Below are positions 8,675 through 18,059 of a DNA stretch of 64,000 nt, one piece after another. This DNA comes from Betaproteobacteria bacterium UBA3031 (GTDB taxonomy: Bacteria > Pseudomonadota > Gammaproteobacteria > Burkholderiales > Eutrophovitaceae): NCBI GenBank assembly GCA_002367635.1, contig DFDI01000088.1:28300-92299 (forward strand), given 5' to 3'. Both the position numbers and the translations under genes were made by a program. The notes under the pieces are model-generated. The model did no database searches and had not been told where the DNA came from. It worked only from the letters and a program-made list of their open reading frames with translations. How positions within the stretch are numbered: the first letter of the stretch is position 1; the number at the start of each line of letters is the position of its first letter.

Positions 8675-10525
8675 TCAATGATTGTCTCTAGGGATCCCTT
8701 TCTTTTGATCAATCTTTTGATATTTAATAGCCGGCTTGAGCACCATCCCCTCCGACAATTCATCCACAAGATCTCTTTGAATTTCTTGCCAAGGCGTTTG
8801 ACTATCTGGAATCGGATGTCCACCAGCTTCTTTTAATTTTCTTTGTCGACGTAAAATCTCGGCCTTGGAAACCTTAAGATCCACGGATCGCTTATTGAGG
8901 TCGACACGAACAATGTCATTAGTTTTAAGGATGGCAAGATTGCCTCCGGTTGCAGCTTCTGGAGAAGCATTCAAAATCGATGGAGACCCCGAAGTTCCCG
9001 ACTGCCTACCATCGCCAATACACGGAAGCTCCTGAACACCCGCTTTAATCAGCCGTGCAGGTGGTTGCATATTGACAACTTCAGCTGCTCCTGGGTATCC
9101 AACCGGACCAACGCCGCGTACAAAAAGTATACATGTATCATCGATTTTTAATTTTGAGTCATCAATTCGGTTGTGGTAATCCTCTGGCCCCTCAAACACG
9201 ATAGCTCTTCCTTCAAATGCATTGAGATCCTTAGGGTTGGACAGATACTTTTCTTTGAATGCATCAGAAATAACGCTGGTCTTCATGATTGCACTGTCAA
9301 AAAGATTACCTTTCATATGCAGAAATCCGGCTTGACTCTTCATTGGCTTTTTCATAGACCAAATAACACTTTCGTCTAAAACCTTGGTTTTGTGACAGTT
9401 TTGATAAAGTGTTTTTCCGTTCACTGTTAATGCTGTTTTATTGATTAATCCAGCTCTGGCCAGACGACTCACGACAGCCGGAACGCCTCCCGCGTGGTGA
9501 AAATCTTCACCCAGGTACTCACCGGCTGGTTGCATATTGACTATAAGAGGCACGTTATAGCCGACACGCTCCCAATCATCATTGTTTATTTTTACACCAA
9601 GGTGCTTCGCAATGGCGTTAAAGTGGATTGGTGCATTAGTTGATCCACCAATTGCCGAATTAACAGCGATCATGTTTTCAAAGGCTGACTTTGTCATGAT
9701 TTTTGATGGGCGGAGGTCCTCCCAAACCATCTCAACGATCCGCTTGCCCGTCAAGTAAGCATTTTCAGCCCGCTCACGATGCGGAGCTGGTATGGCCGCC
9801 CCACCGGGCAGTGACATGCCAATTGCTTCTGCTAGCGCATTCATGGTGGAGGCTGTACCCATCGTATTACAATGTCCAGCTGATGGCGCCGATGACGCGA
9901 TTATATCTATGTATTGCTCATGATTAATCTCTCCCGCCGCGAGCAACTTCCTAGCCTCCCACACGATAGTTCCAGACCCAGTTCGCTTGCCTCTAAACCA
10001 CCCGTTAAGCATCGGGCCTCCCGACAATACGATCGCAGGAATATCTACTGTTGCGGCGGCCATCAATTGAGCAGGTGTGGTCTTGTCGCACCCTGTGGTT
10101 AGGACGACTCCATCAATAAAATACCCATAGAGCAATTCGACCAAGCCGAGGTAACACAAGTTGCGATCTAATGTGGCACTTGGTCGTTTACCCGTCTCCT
10201 GAATTGGATGCACCGGAAATTCAAAGGCAATCCCCCCTGCCTCTCGTATTCCTTCTCTTACTCTTTTTGCTAGCTCTAAGTGATGACGATTACAAGGAGA
10301 TAAATCTGATCCAGATTGAGCAATACCAATAATGGGCTTTCCAGACTGCAACTCTTGACGGCTGATACCCCAATTCATATAACGCTCGATGTAGAGCGCC
10401 GTCATATCGGGGTTATCTGGGTTGTTAAACCATTGCCTAGAACGCAATCGAGTTGGATCCATACCCTCACCACTAGCCTTACTGGCAATCTTTTTCTTTT
10501 TAGATGTCTTATTTGAATCGCGCAC
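8675..10525 (-). CDS. IlvD/Edd-family dehydratase, probably sugar-acid type
   Basis: 616 residues of the iron-sulfur dehydratase family that holds dihydroxy-acid, phosphogluconate, arabonate and xylonate dehydratases. The three cluster cysteines are visible in [11 protein letters not shown] (C78), [13 protein letters not shown] and [24 protein letters not shown] and a late [14 protein letters not shown] are also typical. The N-terminal [20 protein letters not shown] places it with the sugar-acid-like subgroup rather than IlvD of branched-chain synthesis. The GTG at 10525 has AGGGGG just upstream. A Lys-rich tail of about 20 residues precedes the conserved start, so a later start is possible. 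The RraA-like gene follows. Confidence 0.85.
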   Translation of the reverse strand: MRDSNKTSKKKKIASKASGEGMDPTRLRSRQWFNNPDNPDMTALYIERYMNWGISRQELQSGKPIIGIAQSGSDLSPCNRHHLELAKRVREGIREAGGIAFEFPVHPIQETGKRPSATLDRNLCYLGLVELLYGYFIDGVVLTTGCDKTTPAQLMAAATVDIPAIVLSGGPMLNGWFRGKRTGSGTIVWEARKLLAAGEINHEQYIDIIASSAPSAGHCNTMGTASTMNALAEAIGMSLPGGAAIPAPHRERAENAYLTGKRIVEMVWEDLRPSKIMTKSAFENMIAVNSAIGGSTNAPIHFNAIAKHLGVKINNDDWERVGYNVPLIVNMQPAGEYLGEDFHHAGGVPAVVSRLARAGLINKTALTVNGKTLYQNCHKTKVLDESVIWSMKKPMKSQAGFLHMKGNLFDSAIMKTSVISDAFKEKYLSNPKDLNAFEGRAIVFEGPEDYHNRIDDSKLKIDDTCILFVRGVGPVGYPGAAEVVNMQPPARLIKAGVQELPCIGDGRQSGTSGSPSILNASPEAATGGNLAILKTNDIVRVDLNKRSVDLKVSKAEILRRQRKLKEAGGHPIPDSQTPWQEIQRDLVDELSEGMVLKPAIKYQKIDQKKGIPRDNH

Positions 10526-10651
10526 TTAGCCCCCTAATAATTATCAATGTCGACTGACTCATTATGCTCAGTTTTTAAGTGTCAATCTATAAATTAGATT
10601 TGGAGGCTGAGGAAGACTAGCTATCAATCGAGAGATGAGCTGCTTTAGCAC
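10526..10651. promoter_or_regulatory. Probable promoter region of the dehydratase gene
   Basis: This spacer lies between the terminator of the two-component operon and the GTG of the dehydratase. It must hold the promoter for the leftward dehydratase-rraA transcript because the terminator blocks read-through. I see no clear -35/-10 pair that I would defend. The remaining 120 bases between the terminator and the response regulator stop (10682-10804) show nothing further. Confidence 0.4.
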
Positions 10652-10681
10652 AAAAAAAAGCCACTTTAACCATAAAGCGAC
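10652..10681 (-). terminator. Intrinsic terminator of the two-component operon
   Basis: Read on the minus strand, GTCGCTTTA and TAAAGTGGC form a 9-pair stem with two G-U pairs and a TGGT loop, followed by eight T residues. It lies about 124 bases past the stop codon of the response regulator, in the direction of its transcription. It is the clearest intrinsic terminator in the window. Confidence 0.85.
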
Positions 10682-10804
10682 CTTATATAAAGAAGGAGTC
10701 TTGTTACATAACCAGATTTAAGATACATGAGCCGGCTTGGTATGGTCTGAGCAAATTAACGGCCGTAAAGTTAGGAATTCTTCCTGAAATGATATCTCCT
10801 CAAC

Positions 10805-11455
10805 CTAAGCCTTATCCGCTGAAGAGATAATTCCATGATCGAGAGCAATACGTACGATTTGCGCTGCAGTCGTAGCGCCCAACTTTTGTCTAATATTCGA
10901 TTGGTAATTCGCTACCGTTTTATAAGCGATATGAAGCGCCTCCGATATCTCATGTAAGGATTGCCCCTGCACCAATAAACGGAAAATTTCAAATTCTCGA
11001 CCTGAAAGTAAGTCAATATTTTGCTCACCACCGGGTATTGTCTGGGCGGCAATCAACTGAGCCATTTCACTACTTAAATACAATTTACCCATCGCGACCT
11101 GACGTACAGCATCAATCAAGACTTCTGGGGCCGCTGACTTGGTAACGTACCCTTTAGCTCCCGCTTGAAAGGCACGATTTACGAATATTATTTCTTCATG
11201 CATACTAAAAATCAGAATTTTTTGTTCCGGAACTCGAGTTAGCACTCGTCGCGTCACTTCGATACCACTCATACCAGGCAGCGTGATGTCCATCACCACG
11301 ACGTCAGGCAGATGATCACAAATGAGACGATACCCCTCGTTCCCAGTCTCTCCTTCAGCCACAACTTTGATGTACGAGTCTCTCTCAAGCAATCTACGAT
11401 AGCCTTCTCGAACAACAGCATGATCATCAATCAGGATTACATTAATTTCTTGCAT
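10805..11455 (-). CDS. NarL/FixJ-family response regulator
   Basis: 216 residues. The receiver domain has the acidic pair D10-D11, the phosphorylation site D56 in VVVMDITLPGMSG, and the conserved lysine in GYVTKSA near 105. The C-terminal LuxR-type helix-turn-helix runs from LLSGREFEIFRLL to YQSNIRQKLG. It is a DNA-binding transcription factor controlled by the histidine kinase gene seven bases upstream. A plausible target is the TonB-dependent receptor gene in the same direction further upstream, or the dehydratase operon downstream; neither is demonstrated. Confidence 0.93.
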   Translation of the reverse strand: MQEINVILIDDHAVVREGYRRLLERDSYIKVVAEGETGNEGYRLICDHLPDVVVMDITLPGMSGIEVTRRVLTRVPEQKILIFSMHEEIIFVNRAFQAGAKGYVTKSAAPEVLIDAVRQVAMGKLYLSSEMAQLIAAQTIPGGEQNIDLLSGREFEIFRLLVQGQSLHEISEALHIAYKTVANYQSNIRQKLGATTAAQIVRIALDHGIISSADKA

Positions 11456-11462
11456 TACGCAA

Positions 11463-12434
11463 TCAATCTAATTCCAAAGTTCGCCAATCGATAGGGAAAT
11501 GTGCAGTAACAAAAAAACCGCTCGGCATACTAACCCCTCTTTCGAATACACCACCTAAACTTTCAACTCTTTCTCTTAAACCAACCAGTCCTACACCATC
11601 GGCACTTTCGGCATTTTCCTTATTAGATCCGTTATCACGAACCTCAATGGTTATGCTTCCGTCAGATTGGGAGCCGATCACAATGACTTTCACCTCGGTA
11701 GCATCGCTGTGCCTGACGATATTAGTTAATGCCTCCTGAACAAAGCGATAAATAGTTATGTTGACCGTCTCATCAAGACTCATACCCTCGATATCAATTG
11801 TTGAGCCCCAAGAAATATTCTCAAAACGACGCCGCCACTCATCAATCATATATTCTAAAGCGGCAACCACGCCTAGCTCATCCAACGCAACCGGCCTCAA
11901 TTGCTTCAGTAAATCTCTAACACCAGAAAATAACTTTCCAGAAACATCTACGATCGATTTAGCTTGTTCATAAAGGTCACTACCCTCTCGAACAGAATTC
12001 CTAATTGCGACCCCATCGATCATAATCGCGTTCATACTTTGTCCGAATTCATCGTGCAACTCACGAGCAATCGCACGACGTTCTGCCTCCTGAATTTCAA
12101 TATTCTTCCTGGTGAGTCGACGATTTTTCTCTAATGCGCTAGCCAATTCATTCTGAACCGCCATTTGAAGATCCGTTTGTTTACGCAATTGGTGCGTCCG
12201 ACGAATCAGCACTCCAACCATCATAATGAAAATGACCAAAAGTACTAATGGAAGCTCATCCAACTGCCAAGTCTCCATCGACTCAGTTAAACGCGCCAGC
12301 TCTTCACTTAACTCGAGATACGACGCGCAAAAGAAAAACAATACGGTCACTCCAGAAATTACCAGCATGTCTATCCACACCATTGGTGAGCGCACACGTG
12401 GCACCGTCATCTTCTTTTTTTGTTGTAAGAGCAT
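11463..12434 (-). CDS. Sensor histidine kinase (HisKA_3 type) with minimal periplasmic loop
   Basis: 323 residues. Two membrane spans at about 19-40 and 61-78 leave an outside loop of only about 20 residues. A coiled linker (about 85-115) follows, then the HisKA_3 dimerisation helix with phospho-accepting H127 in RAIARELHDEFGQS. The HATPase_c domain has FVQEALTNIVRHS and the glycine box VGLVGLRERV. The lack of a folded sensor domain suggests it detects a signal within the membrane or through another protein. It is the partner of the NarL-type regulator immediately downstream. The TonB receptor gene lies upstream, behind a terminator. Confidence 0.92.
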   Translation of the reverse strand: MLLQQKKKMTVPRVRSPMVWIDMLVISGVTVLFFFCASYLELSEELARLTESMETWQLDELPLVLLVIFIMMVGVLIRRTHQLRKQTDLQMAVQNELASALEKNRRLTRKNIEIQEAERRAIARELHDEFGQSMNAIMIDGVAIRNSVREGSDLYEQAKSIVDVSGKLFSGVRDLLKQLRPVALDELGVVAALEYMIDEWRRRFENISWGSTIDIEGMSLDETVNITIYRFVQEALTNIVRHSDATEVKVIVIGSQSDGSITIEVRDNGSNKENAESADGVGLVGLRERVESLGGVFERGVSMPSGFFVTAHFPIDWRTLELD

Positions 12435-12477
12435 ATTTTGAAGGCTCCATCCTGTCTTCTAAAAATTCAGTTTACAG

Positions 12478-12513
12478 ACAAAAAAGCCCCGATTGCTAGA
12501 ACAATCGAGGCTT
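12478..12513 (-). terminator. Intrinsic terminator of the TonB-dependent receptor gene
   Basis: AAGCCCCGATTG (12484-12495) and CAATCGAGGCTT (12502-12513) form a 12-base stem with one mismatch and a six-base loop. On the minus strand the stem is followed by a run of T residues. It lies about 40 bases past the receptor stop codon and before the histidine kinase start. The receptor and the two-component genes are therefore probably separate transcripts. Confidence 0.83.
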
Positions 12514-12550
12514 AATCTGAATTATGAACGATCAACTAAAATCCAAGCAA

Positions 12551-14821
12551 TCACCCATCAAAACTATATTTGATCCCTAAAAAGGCCCCTAACGGAGCTC
12601 CAAGCCCCCTAAACTGCTCCGCGCGGTTAGTGCTGTTATTGAACGTCCCATCGACAAAGAAGTTTTGCCCAAGAATACCCATATTTTCATATGATTCATC
12701 GAATAAATTCGTAACTTTAAAGAAAATTTGTAGAGACTTTGATGCTTGATAAGTCGAATCAAGATTAACAACCGTGTATCCCGGAATAGTCCCATTCACA
12801 TCTTGATTGTTCTCGTCACCACGTGCGTAGATCTCACTGAAATAATTAGCCGTTATTCCGGTTACCCATGCACCCAACGGCGCATACTCTGCCCGGACCT
12901 TAAAGGTGTGCTCTGGAATATTTGGCATTTTATTACCTGGGTTGACCGTAATGATCTGATTCCCACCTACAGTTGTGTTGGATGAGTTATTTGGACTATT
13001 AATATCGAATGTGCTCTCAAAAGTCGCTTCGGTATAACTATAGTCAGTTCTTAAACGAACGTTCCCATTTCCCCATCCCACACCTGCCTCTAGGCCGCGC
13101 CGTCGCGTGTCTCCGACGTTATCAAAAAAACCTGCGTTTCCGACAGTTGAACCTGCAGCGTTGATGAACTGAATATCATTTTTTAGATCTGTATTGTAGA
13201 GAGCGAAGCTCCATTTAAAATCGTCACGTGACCCTCGAGCACCCCATTCAACTGTTTTAGCAATCACTGCATCCAAAGGAGGGTCCGCCAAGAAAGCGTT
13301 TGGTAACTTACAAGGTGCATCTGGGTCAGCACAAGTTAACTCAACTGGTGTTGGTGCACGCATCCCCTCTGAATACGACATATACGTCGTGTAGTGTGCG
13401 GTAGGATTGTAATTCACACCTAAAGCAGGATTAAATCGCTTATAGGTATGATCTCCATTTAATTTGGGTCGCACCCCGCTCATGTCCTTAATTTTCACCT
13501 TGGCATAGTTATAACGGCCTGACGTCGATATTGAGACCTTATCGGTAAAGTCGAATTGGTCTGACACATAAATACCGTAATAGTAGTTATCACCCTCAAC
13601 GTTTACTTCATTTTCAAAACCTTCTCCATTAGATGTCGTTGTCCGAATAGTTCCCGTACTGAAAGTTGCGCCTTCCTCGTCATTTTTAAAGTCACTGAAT
13701 CCTAAATCAGCCGTCCCTCCCAGGCTCCACACATGGCGTTCCGTGAAATTAGTCAACTGTATCGACGTCCCATATCCATTTGTGTTCGTCGTTGATCCCT
13801 CGTTAGCACCTGGACATTCCGTCTCATCTGTACTTCCGTCACAAGTTACACCGTTAGATGAGCCGTCAAACTCATCATTCACGTTGCTGTTGATGTTTTC
13901 ATTTTTCGAATGACGAATATAAGCTGCTCCAGCTAGCAGCTGATCGTCACTCAGATATCTTTTCCAATCAAGATTCAAAAATGCCAATTCATTCTCATTG
14001 GTATCAGGGAACGTATAACCCTGCTCTGGGTTATTTAAGAATGAGACCGGCAGCGCTTGAGTACCACTGAGTTTTGTATCCGCCCACGTAAAGCTGAGAT
14101 CAATATCGGCGTCTTCACTCTCTGAGCCCACCTTCACAAAAAATTGCCTCACTTCACTGCTAGACTCATCCCTCCAACCATCTTCATCGAAAAAAGATCC
14201 AGCAACGAACAAATCATTCGATCCATTACTTGATCCATGCTCAAACTGTAAATTTTGTCGCCCCCAAGACCCTCCAGATAGACTCAATTCTGACCCAGGA
14301 TTCTGAAATCCAGACTTTGTCGTTAACGACAACACACCGCCAAGCGAATTCAATCCGTACGCGGGGTTAGAACCAGGGATCAAGTTGATCGTAGAAATCG
14401 CATTCTGAGGAATCATGTCCCATCTAAGCGTGTCTCCAAAAGACTCATTGACCTTGGTCCCATCCATGAACACTGCCAGTCCTTGCGGGTTACCCAGAAG
14501 CGGGGACGCCAATTGCCCTCTAAACATCACGTCAGGCATAAACGGATTACCTTGAGCATGATTGACCGCTACGGAATTCAAATTCCTCTCAAGAAACTCT
14601 GCAGCATTCGTCGTATTTTGTTGGCTAATCGCCTTACTATTGACCGCCTGCACATTATTGGGGACCTTCGTAATACTGGTGCCCACTCCAGGAACAGGAG
14701 TGGTGGAAATAATTTCAATACTGTCTGTCTCAAGTTCGTTAATTCGATTTTCGGCATGTGCATTCGAAAAGACGAAGAGTAGGCTCACGAAATACAACAT
14801 CAAATTTATAAAACTTCTCAT
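12551..14821 (-). CDS. TonB-dependent outer-membrane receptor
   Basis: A 756-residue outer-membrane barrel for TonB-driven import. A signal peptide ends at SNAHA near residue 23. The plug domain has VPNNVQAVNSKAISQQ and continues through VFMDGTKVNESFGDTLRWD to GGVLSLTTKSG. The barrel follows, with two loop segments holding close cysteine pairs (VTCDGSTDETECPG and LTCADPDAPCKLP), probably surface-exposed disulfides. The C-terminus is GAFLGIKYSFDG. I start at the ATG at 14821 with AGG at eight bases; the longer frame has no leader logic. The substrate cannot be read from the sequence. No tonB, exbBD or ABC importer is adjacent. Confidence 0.92.
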   Translation of the reverse strand: MRSFINLMLYFVSLLFVFSNAHAENRINELETDSIEIISTTPVPGVGTSITKVPNNVQAVNSKAISQQNTTNAAEFLERNLNSVAVNHAQGNPFMPDVMFRGQLASPLLGNPQGLAVFMDGTKVNESFGDTLRWDMIPQNAISTINLIPGSNPAYGLNSLGGVLSLTTKSGFQNPGSELSLSGGSWGRQNLQFEHGSSNGSNDLFVAGSFFDEDGWRDESSSEVRQFFVKVGSESEDADIDLSFTWADTKLSGTQALPVSFLNNPEQGYTFPDTNENELAFLNLDWKRYLSDDQLLAGAAYIRHSKNENINSNVNDEFDGSSNGVTCDGSTDETECPGANEGSTTNTNGYGTSIQLTNFTERHVWSLGGTADLGFSDFKNDEEGATFSTGTIRTTTSNGEGFENEVNVEGDNYYYGIYVSDQFDFTDKVSISTSGRYNYAKVKIKDMSGVRPKLNGDHTYKRFNPALGVNYNPTAHYTTYMSYSEGMRAPTPVELTCADPDAPCKLPNAFLADPPLDAVIAKTVEWGARGSRDDFKWSFALYNTDLKNDIQFINAAGSTVGNAGFFDNVGDTRRRGLEAGVGWGNGNVRLRTDYSYTEATFESTFDINSPNNSSNTTVGGNQIITVNPGNKMPNIPEHTFKVRAEYAPLGAWVTGITANYFSEIYARGDENNQDVNGTIPGYTVVNLDSTYQASKSLQIFFKVTNLFDESYENMGILGQNFFVDGTFNNSTNRAEQFRGLGAPLGAFLGIKYSFDG

Positions 14822-14886
14822 ATTAAAACCTGTGATATTAAAAAAATCGACTGGAAAGGATACCACTCGGCCTTATCCTCCGCATC

Positions 14887-14899
14887 GGGAAATATTCCC
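14887..14899. promoter_or_regulatory. Short palindrome in the divergent receptor/dehalogenase spacer
   Basis: GGGAAATATTCCC, with 5-base arms, sits in the 147-base spacer between the TonB receptor (-) and the haloacid dehalogenase gene (+). It is in the right place for an operator serving either promoter. It is short, so chance is a fair alternative. Confidence 0.22.
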
Positions 14900-14968
14900 A
14901 ATCAGCCCATAAACTCAAGACTACAATGTGGGATAAACTCAACTTTAATGCTTAATCAGGAGACATCC

Positions 14969-15670
14969 ATGCCACAAGCTTTAATTTTTGACGTCTTTGG
15001 CACTGTTGTGGATTGGCGTGGCAGCATCACGCGAGAAATTCGCTCCCTTGCAAACAACAAAGGTATTCATCTGAACGCCGGACAATTCGCCAATGATTGG
15101 CGATCGGGCTATCAACCCGCAATGAACCGAGTGCGGCAAGGGGATCTGCCTTGGTTAAACATAGATGGGCTACATAGAATAATCCTTGACGATCTTAAAA
15201 AAAAATATGGTTTAGAACATCTCTCAGAAGCAGAAACCGATGTGTTGAATCGCTCATGGCACCGACTCAAACCCTGGCCCGACTCAGTTCGTGGCCTGAG
15301 ACGATTGAAGAAAGGCTATACCATCTCACCACTATCTAACGGCAATTTTTCTTTACTTAACAATATGGCTAAAAACTCTGGCCTGCCGTGGGATTGCATC
15401 ATTAGCGCCGAATTATTCGGCCATTACAAACCGGATCCTGAAACCTACCTTGGCGCAGCCAAACTCCTGGACTTACCTCCCGAAGAGGTCATGCTTTGTG
15501 CCGCACATAAGGACGATTTATTAGCTGCTCAAGCATGTGGCCTGAGGACTGCGTTTATCAAAAGACCAAAAGAGTTTCCGCCCTCAATGAATATTGACCT
15601 ATCGACGGACGCACGGTTTGACCTTAACGCGGAGAGCATCATTGATCTAGCCAACCAATTAAACGTCTGA
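14969..15670 (+). CDS. Haloacid dehalogenase, type II
   Basis: 233-residue HAD-superfamily hydrolase of the L-2-haloacid dehalogenase group. The nucleophile aspartate is in ALIFDVFGTVVDW, motif II is in PLSNGNFS, the lysine is in GHYKPDPETYLGAAKLL, and the last motif is in CAAHKDDLLAAQACG. The family replaces halogen by hydroxyl on 2-haloacids, though many members are general phosphatases. The ATG at 14969 has AGGAGA at five bases; the open frame starts seven codons earlier at 14948 without a site. A second type II HAD gene is at 24044-24727, of a different subgroup. Confidence 0.85.
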   Translation: MPQALIFDVFGTVVDWRGSITREIRSLANNKGIHLNAGQFANDWRSGYQPAMNRVRQGDLPWLNIDGLHRIILDDLKKKYGLEHLSEAETDVLNRSWHRLKPWPDSVRGLRRLKKGYTISPLSNGNFSLLNNMAKNSGLPWDCIISAELFGHYKPDPETYLGAAKLLDLPPEEVMLCAAHKDDLLAAQACGLRTAFIKRPKEFPPSMNIDLSTDARFDLNAESIIDLANQLNV

Positions 15671-15694
15671 TTAAGCCGATTGCCTAGACGTCAA

Positions 15695-16363
15695 GTGATA
15701 CCAACTTCAAAAATTAAAGTCTGGGATACCTCGACCCGATTATTCCATTGGTCAATTGCCATCCTCATAACCTACCAACTGGTCACAGGCCACTCAGAAG
15801 AAGGCCCATCGGAAAGTCATCTCATCGTGGGTTACTGCGTGTGCGGCTTAATCGTTTTCAGAATCCTCTGGGGCTTCTGGGGCAGCGTACCCGCACGATT
15901 CTCAGACTTTATCAAATCCCCCATCACTGTTATTCGCTATATCTTGGGCGGTTCCGGCGTATCAAAATACTCAGCTGGCCACAATCCAACAGGAGGTTAT
16001 TCGGTTGTATTGATGATTTTTTCGATCATCATTCAAGTCAGCAGCGGATTATTTTGCGATGATGACGTCATGTTTTCAGGTGCATTTAGCGATCTCGTTT
16101 CGGATGATTTAACCTCTGTCGCCAATCAAATACACACCGTAAATTCAAAAATACTTCTCTTGTTAGTTTCCGCCCACTTAATCGCAATCAGCTGGTACAC
16201 ATTGTTCAAAAAACAGAATCTCGTGACGCCAATGATTACTGGTTATTCAAGTGAAATTAAAATAAACAATGAAGTAAGTCAGGTCAACGAACATCCAAAA
16301 CGCGCACTCCTCTTCGCAATCATTAGTGCCGGAGTCACTATAATTTTAATATCAATGCACTAA
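15695..16363 (+). CDS. Cytochrome b561 family membrane protein
   Basis: A membrane di-haem b-type cytochrome of the b561 / hydrogenase b-subunit family. It has about four haem-bearing spans plus one C-terminal span. Likely haem histidines are in TSTRLFHWSIA, ESHLIVGYC, ANQIHTVNSK and LLVSAHLIAI. It should move electrons between the quinone pool and periplasmic c-type cytochromes. The cytochrome c' gene lies tail-to-tail 44 bases away, a common pairing. Start is uncertain: GTG at 15695 gives 222 residues, TTG at 15680 gives 227, and neither has a strong ribosome site. Confidence 0.85.
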   Translation: MIPTSKIKVWDTSTRLFHWSIAILITYQLVTGHSEEGPSESHLIVGYCVCGLIVFRILWGFWGSVPARFSDFIKSPITVIRYILGGSGVSKYSAGHNPTGGYSVVLMIFSIIIQVSSGLFCDDDVMFSGAFSDLVSDDLTSVANQIHTVNSKILLLLVSAHLIAISWYTLFKKQNLVTPMITGYSSEIKINNEVSQVNEHPKRALLFAIISAGVTIILISMH

Positions 16364-16407
16364 AGCAACCACGCCTTGATTACAGTAGACATAAAGATTG
16401 GATTGGT

Positions 16408-16857
16408 TTACTTTTTTCGATAGTCGTCGTGACAAGACTTACACGTTTTGCCAAGGACCGAGACGGCCCGCTTCGAAGCGTCATAGTCGCCCGAGAGGCT
16501 GGTCGTCGCTAGAAGATCGGCCGCGTCTTGCATCAGCTTCATTTTCTGCTCGAAGTCAGCATAATTTGTCCAAATCTCGGGCCTAGCTTTAGTAGTCCCT
16601 GCGTGAGACTCAGTAACAAACCCCTCGAGCGGGACCTGACTAACATCAGCAATGACTTGCGCCCTACGTGCGAAATCAGCCTGATCATATGGTCGCTTTC
16701 CTTTAATCATATCTACGATCGCTCCAAAATTCCAACCCATCACCGAGAAAGCACCTTGGCGATATTTGATTGCCTTTTCAACAGATTGAGCCGATGCCGC
16801 ATTAACGACTATAAGAAGTAATAAACCTGTGACACCCAAAAAATAACGTTTCATCAT
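16408..16857 (-). CDS. Cytochrome c'
   Basis: A periplasmic four-helix-bundle cytochrome. A signal peptide (MMKRYFLGVTGLLLLIVVNA, cleaved after ASA) is followed by about 128 residues with a single C-terminal haem site CKSCHDDYRKK. The EKAIKYRQGAFSVMGWNFG opening is typical, with a methionine in the usual distal pocket region. These proteins bind NO and may protect against it. Two adjacent ATGs (16857 and 16854) follow AGGAGA; the second has the better spacing. The open frame upstream to 16875 lacks a site. The gene is convergent with cytochrome b561. Confidence 0.93.
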   Translation of the reverse strand: MMKRYFLGVTGLLLLIVVNAASAQSVEKAIKYRQGAFSVMGWNFGAIVDMIKGKRPYDQADFARRAQVIADVSQVPLEGFVTESHAGTTKARPEIWTNYADFEQKMKLMQDAADLLATTSLSGDYDASKRAVSVLGKTCKSCHDDYRKK

Positions 16858-16960
16858 ATTTCTCCTAGAAGACACTCCACATTTACAGACAAATAGACAA
16901 AAAAAGGCTGCTGATCGTTACCGTTTTAACGGTACACCCATATTATATTAGAACGAATGA

Positions 16961-18034
16961 TTAAAGATGTTCATCTAAGGCCCAAGCCACATGCTCTCTA
17001 ACTAATTCTGATTCATATGATTTTCTTAACTCAAGCGAGCGAATGATTTCCGGTGAGGTCGGTGCGTTTCCAAGCGCACAAGCCAAGTTGCGCAGCCATC
17101 GCTCGTAACCAATACGGCGAATCGGACTCCCCTCGGTATATCGATAAAATTCAGATTCGCTCCATGAAAACAGCTTCACTAAAGTTTCACCATCTAAGGA
17201 TTCTCTAACATTAAAGTCTGGAACGGTTGTAACCGACGCATATTTATTCCATGGACACACCACCTGACAGTCATCACAACCGTAAATACGGTTACCCAAT
17301 AACTTTCTGAATTCTTTCGGGATACTCCCTCGGTGTTCGATCGTCAGATAGGAGATGCACCTTCGCGCATCCAGCTTATAAGGGCCAAGGATGGCTTTTG
17401 TGGGACAAATATCAATACATCGACTGCATGTCCCGCAATGTTCACTCGCAGGACTATCTAACGGCAAATCTAAATCAGTGTAAATCTCCCCTAGAAAAAA
17501 CCATGATCCAGCATTTTTATTGATCAACAGTGTGTGTTTACCGCGCCAACCCAACCCTGATTTTGTCGCCAACTCCACTTCCATCACAGGTGCGCTGTCA
17601 GTAAATACACGATAGCCGAACGCACCAATAATCGACTGAACGTTTTGCGCAACTTTTTCTAAGCGCCCTCGGATGACCTTGTGGTAGTCACGACCTAATG
17701 CGTAACTGGAAATAAACCCCTTATCGGGAGCATTTATAAAATTAAATCCATCCATACTTTCATTTCGAAACTGAAAATAATTCATTCTCAAACTGATAAT
17801 GCGCTTCACGCCACTGACAAGCTTATCTGGATCAATTTTCATCTCGAACCGATTGCCGATGTAGTCCATATCACCCGCGTAACCCTTATCGAGCCATTCT
17901 TGTAAACGTGGTGCAGATTCTGATAAATCACAATCCGTTACGCGCATGTCATCGAAACCTTGCTCGCGAGCGATGATGCGGATCTTAGACGTTAACTGAC
18001 CAAGATCCGAATTCGGTGCAACAGGGATGGTCAT
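16961..18034 (-). CDS. queG: Epoxyqueuosine reductase QueG
   Basis: Catalyses the last step of queuosine synthesis, reducing epoxyqueuosine in tRNA with cobalamin and two [4Fe-4S] clusters. The 357 residues carry ferredoxin-like motifs in CGTCSRCIDICPTKAI and in YGCDDCQVVCPWNKYA. The QueG landmark RRCISYLTIEHRG lies between them. The N-terminal domain has KGYAGDMDYI and the C-terminus ends in HEAT-like helices (WALDEHL). The HEAT/TPR protein gene lies 25 bases upstream on the same strand and may be co-transcribed. Confidence 0.95.
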   Translation of the reverse strand: MTIPVAPNSDLGQLTSKIRIIAREQGFDDMRVTDCDLSESAPRLQEWLDKGYAGDMDYIGNRFEMKIDPDKLVSGVKRIISLRMNYFQFRNESMDGFNFINAPDKGFISSYALGRDYHKVIRGRLEKVAQNVQSIIGAFGYRVFTDSAPVMEVELATKSGLGWRGKHTLLINKNAGSWFFLGEIYTDLDLPLDSPASEHCGTCSRCIDICPTKAILGPYKLDARRCISYLTIEHRGSIPKEFRKLLGNRIYGCDDCQVVCPWNKYASVTTVPDFNVRESLDGETLVKLFSWSESEFYRYTEGSPIRRIGYERWLRNLACALGNAPTSPEIIRSLELRKSYESELVREHVAWALDEHL

Positions 18035-18059
18035 GACGCTTGACCTGAGTAAGTCACCA

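Noticed and set aside
8620..8823. 67-residue minus-strand frame at the 3' end of the dehydratase gene
   Set aside because: It overlaps the coding end of the dehydratase in another frame; there is no start signal or family.
14822..14968. Possible cobalamin riboswitch before the TonB receptor
   Set aside because: The spacer is 147 bases, is shared with a divergent gene, and lacks a recognisable B12-box.
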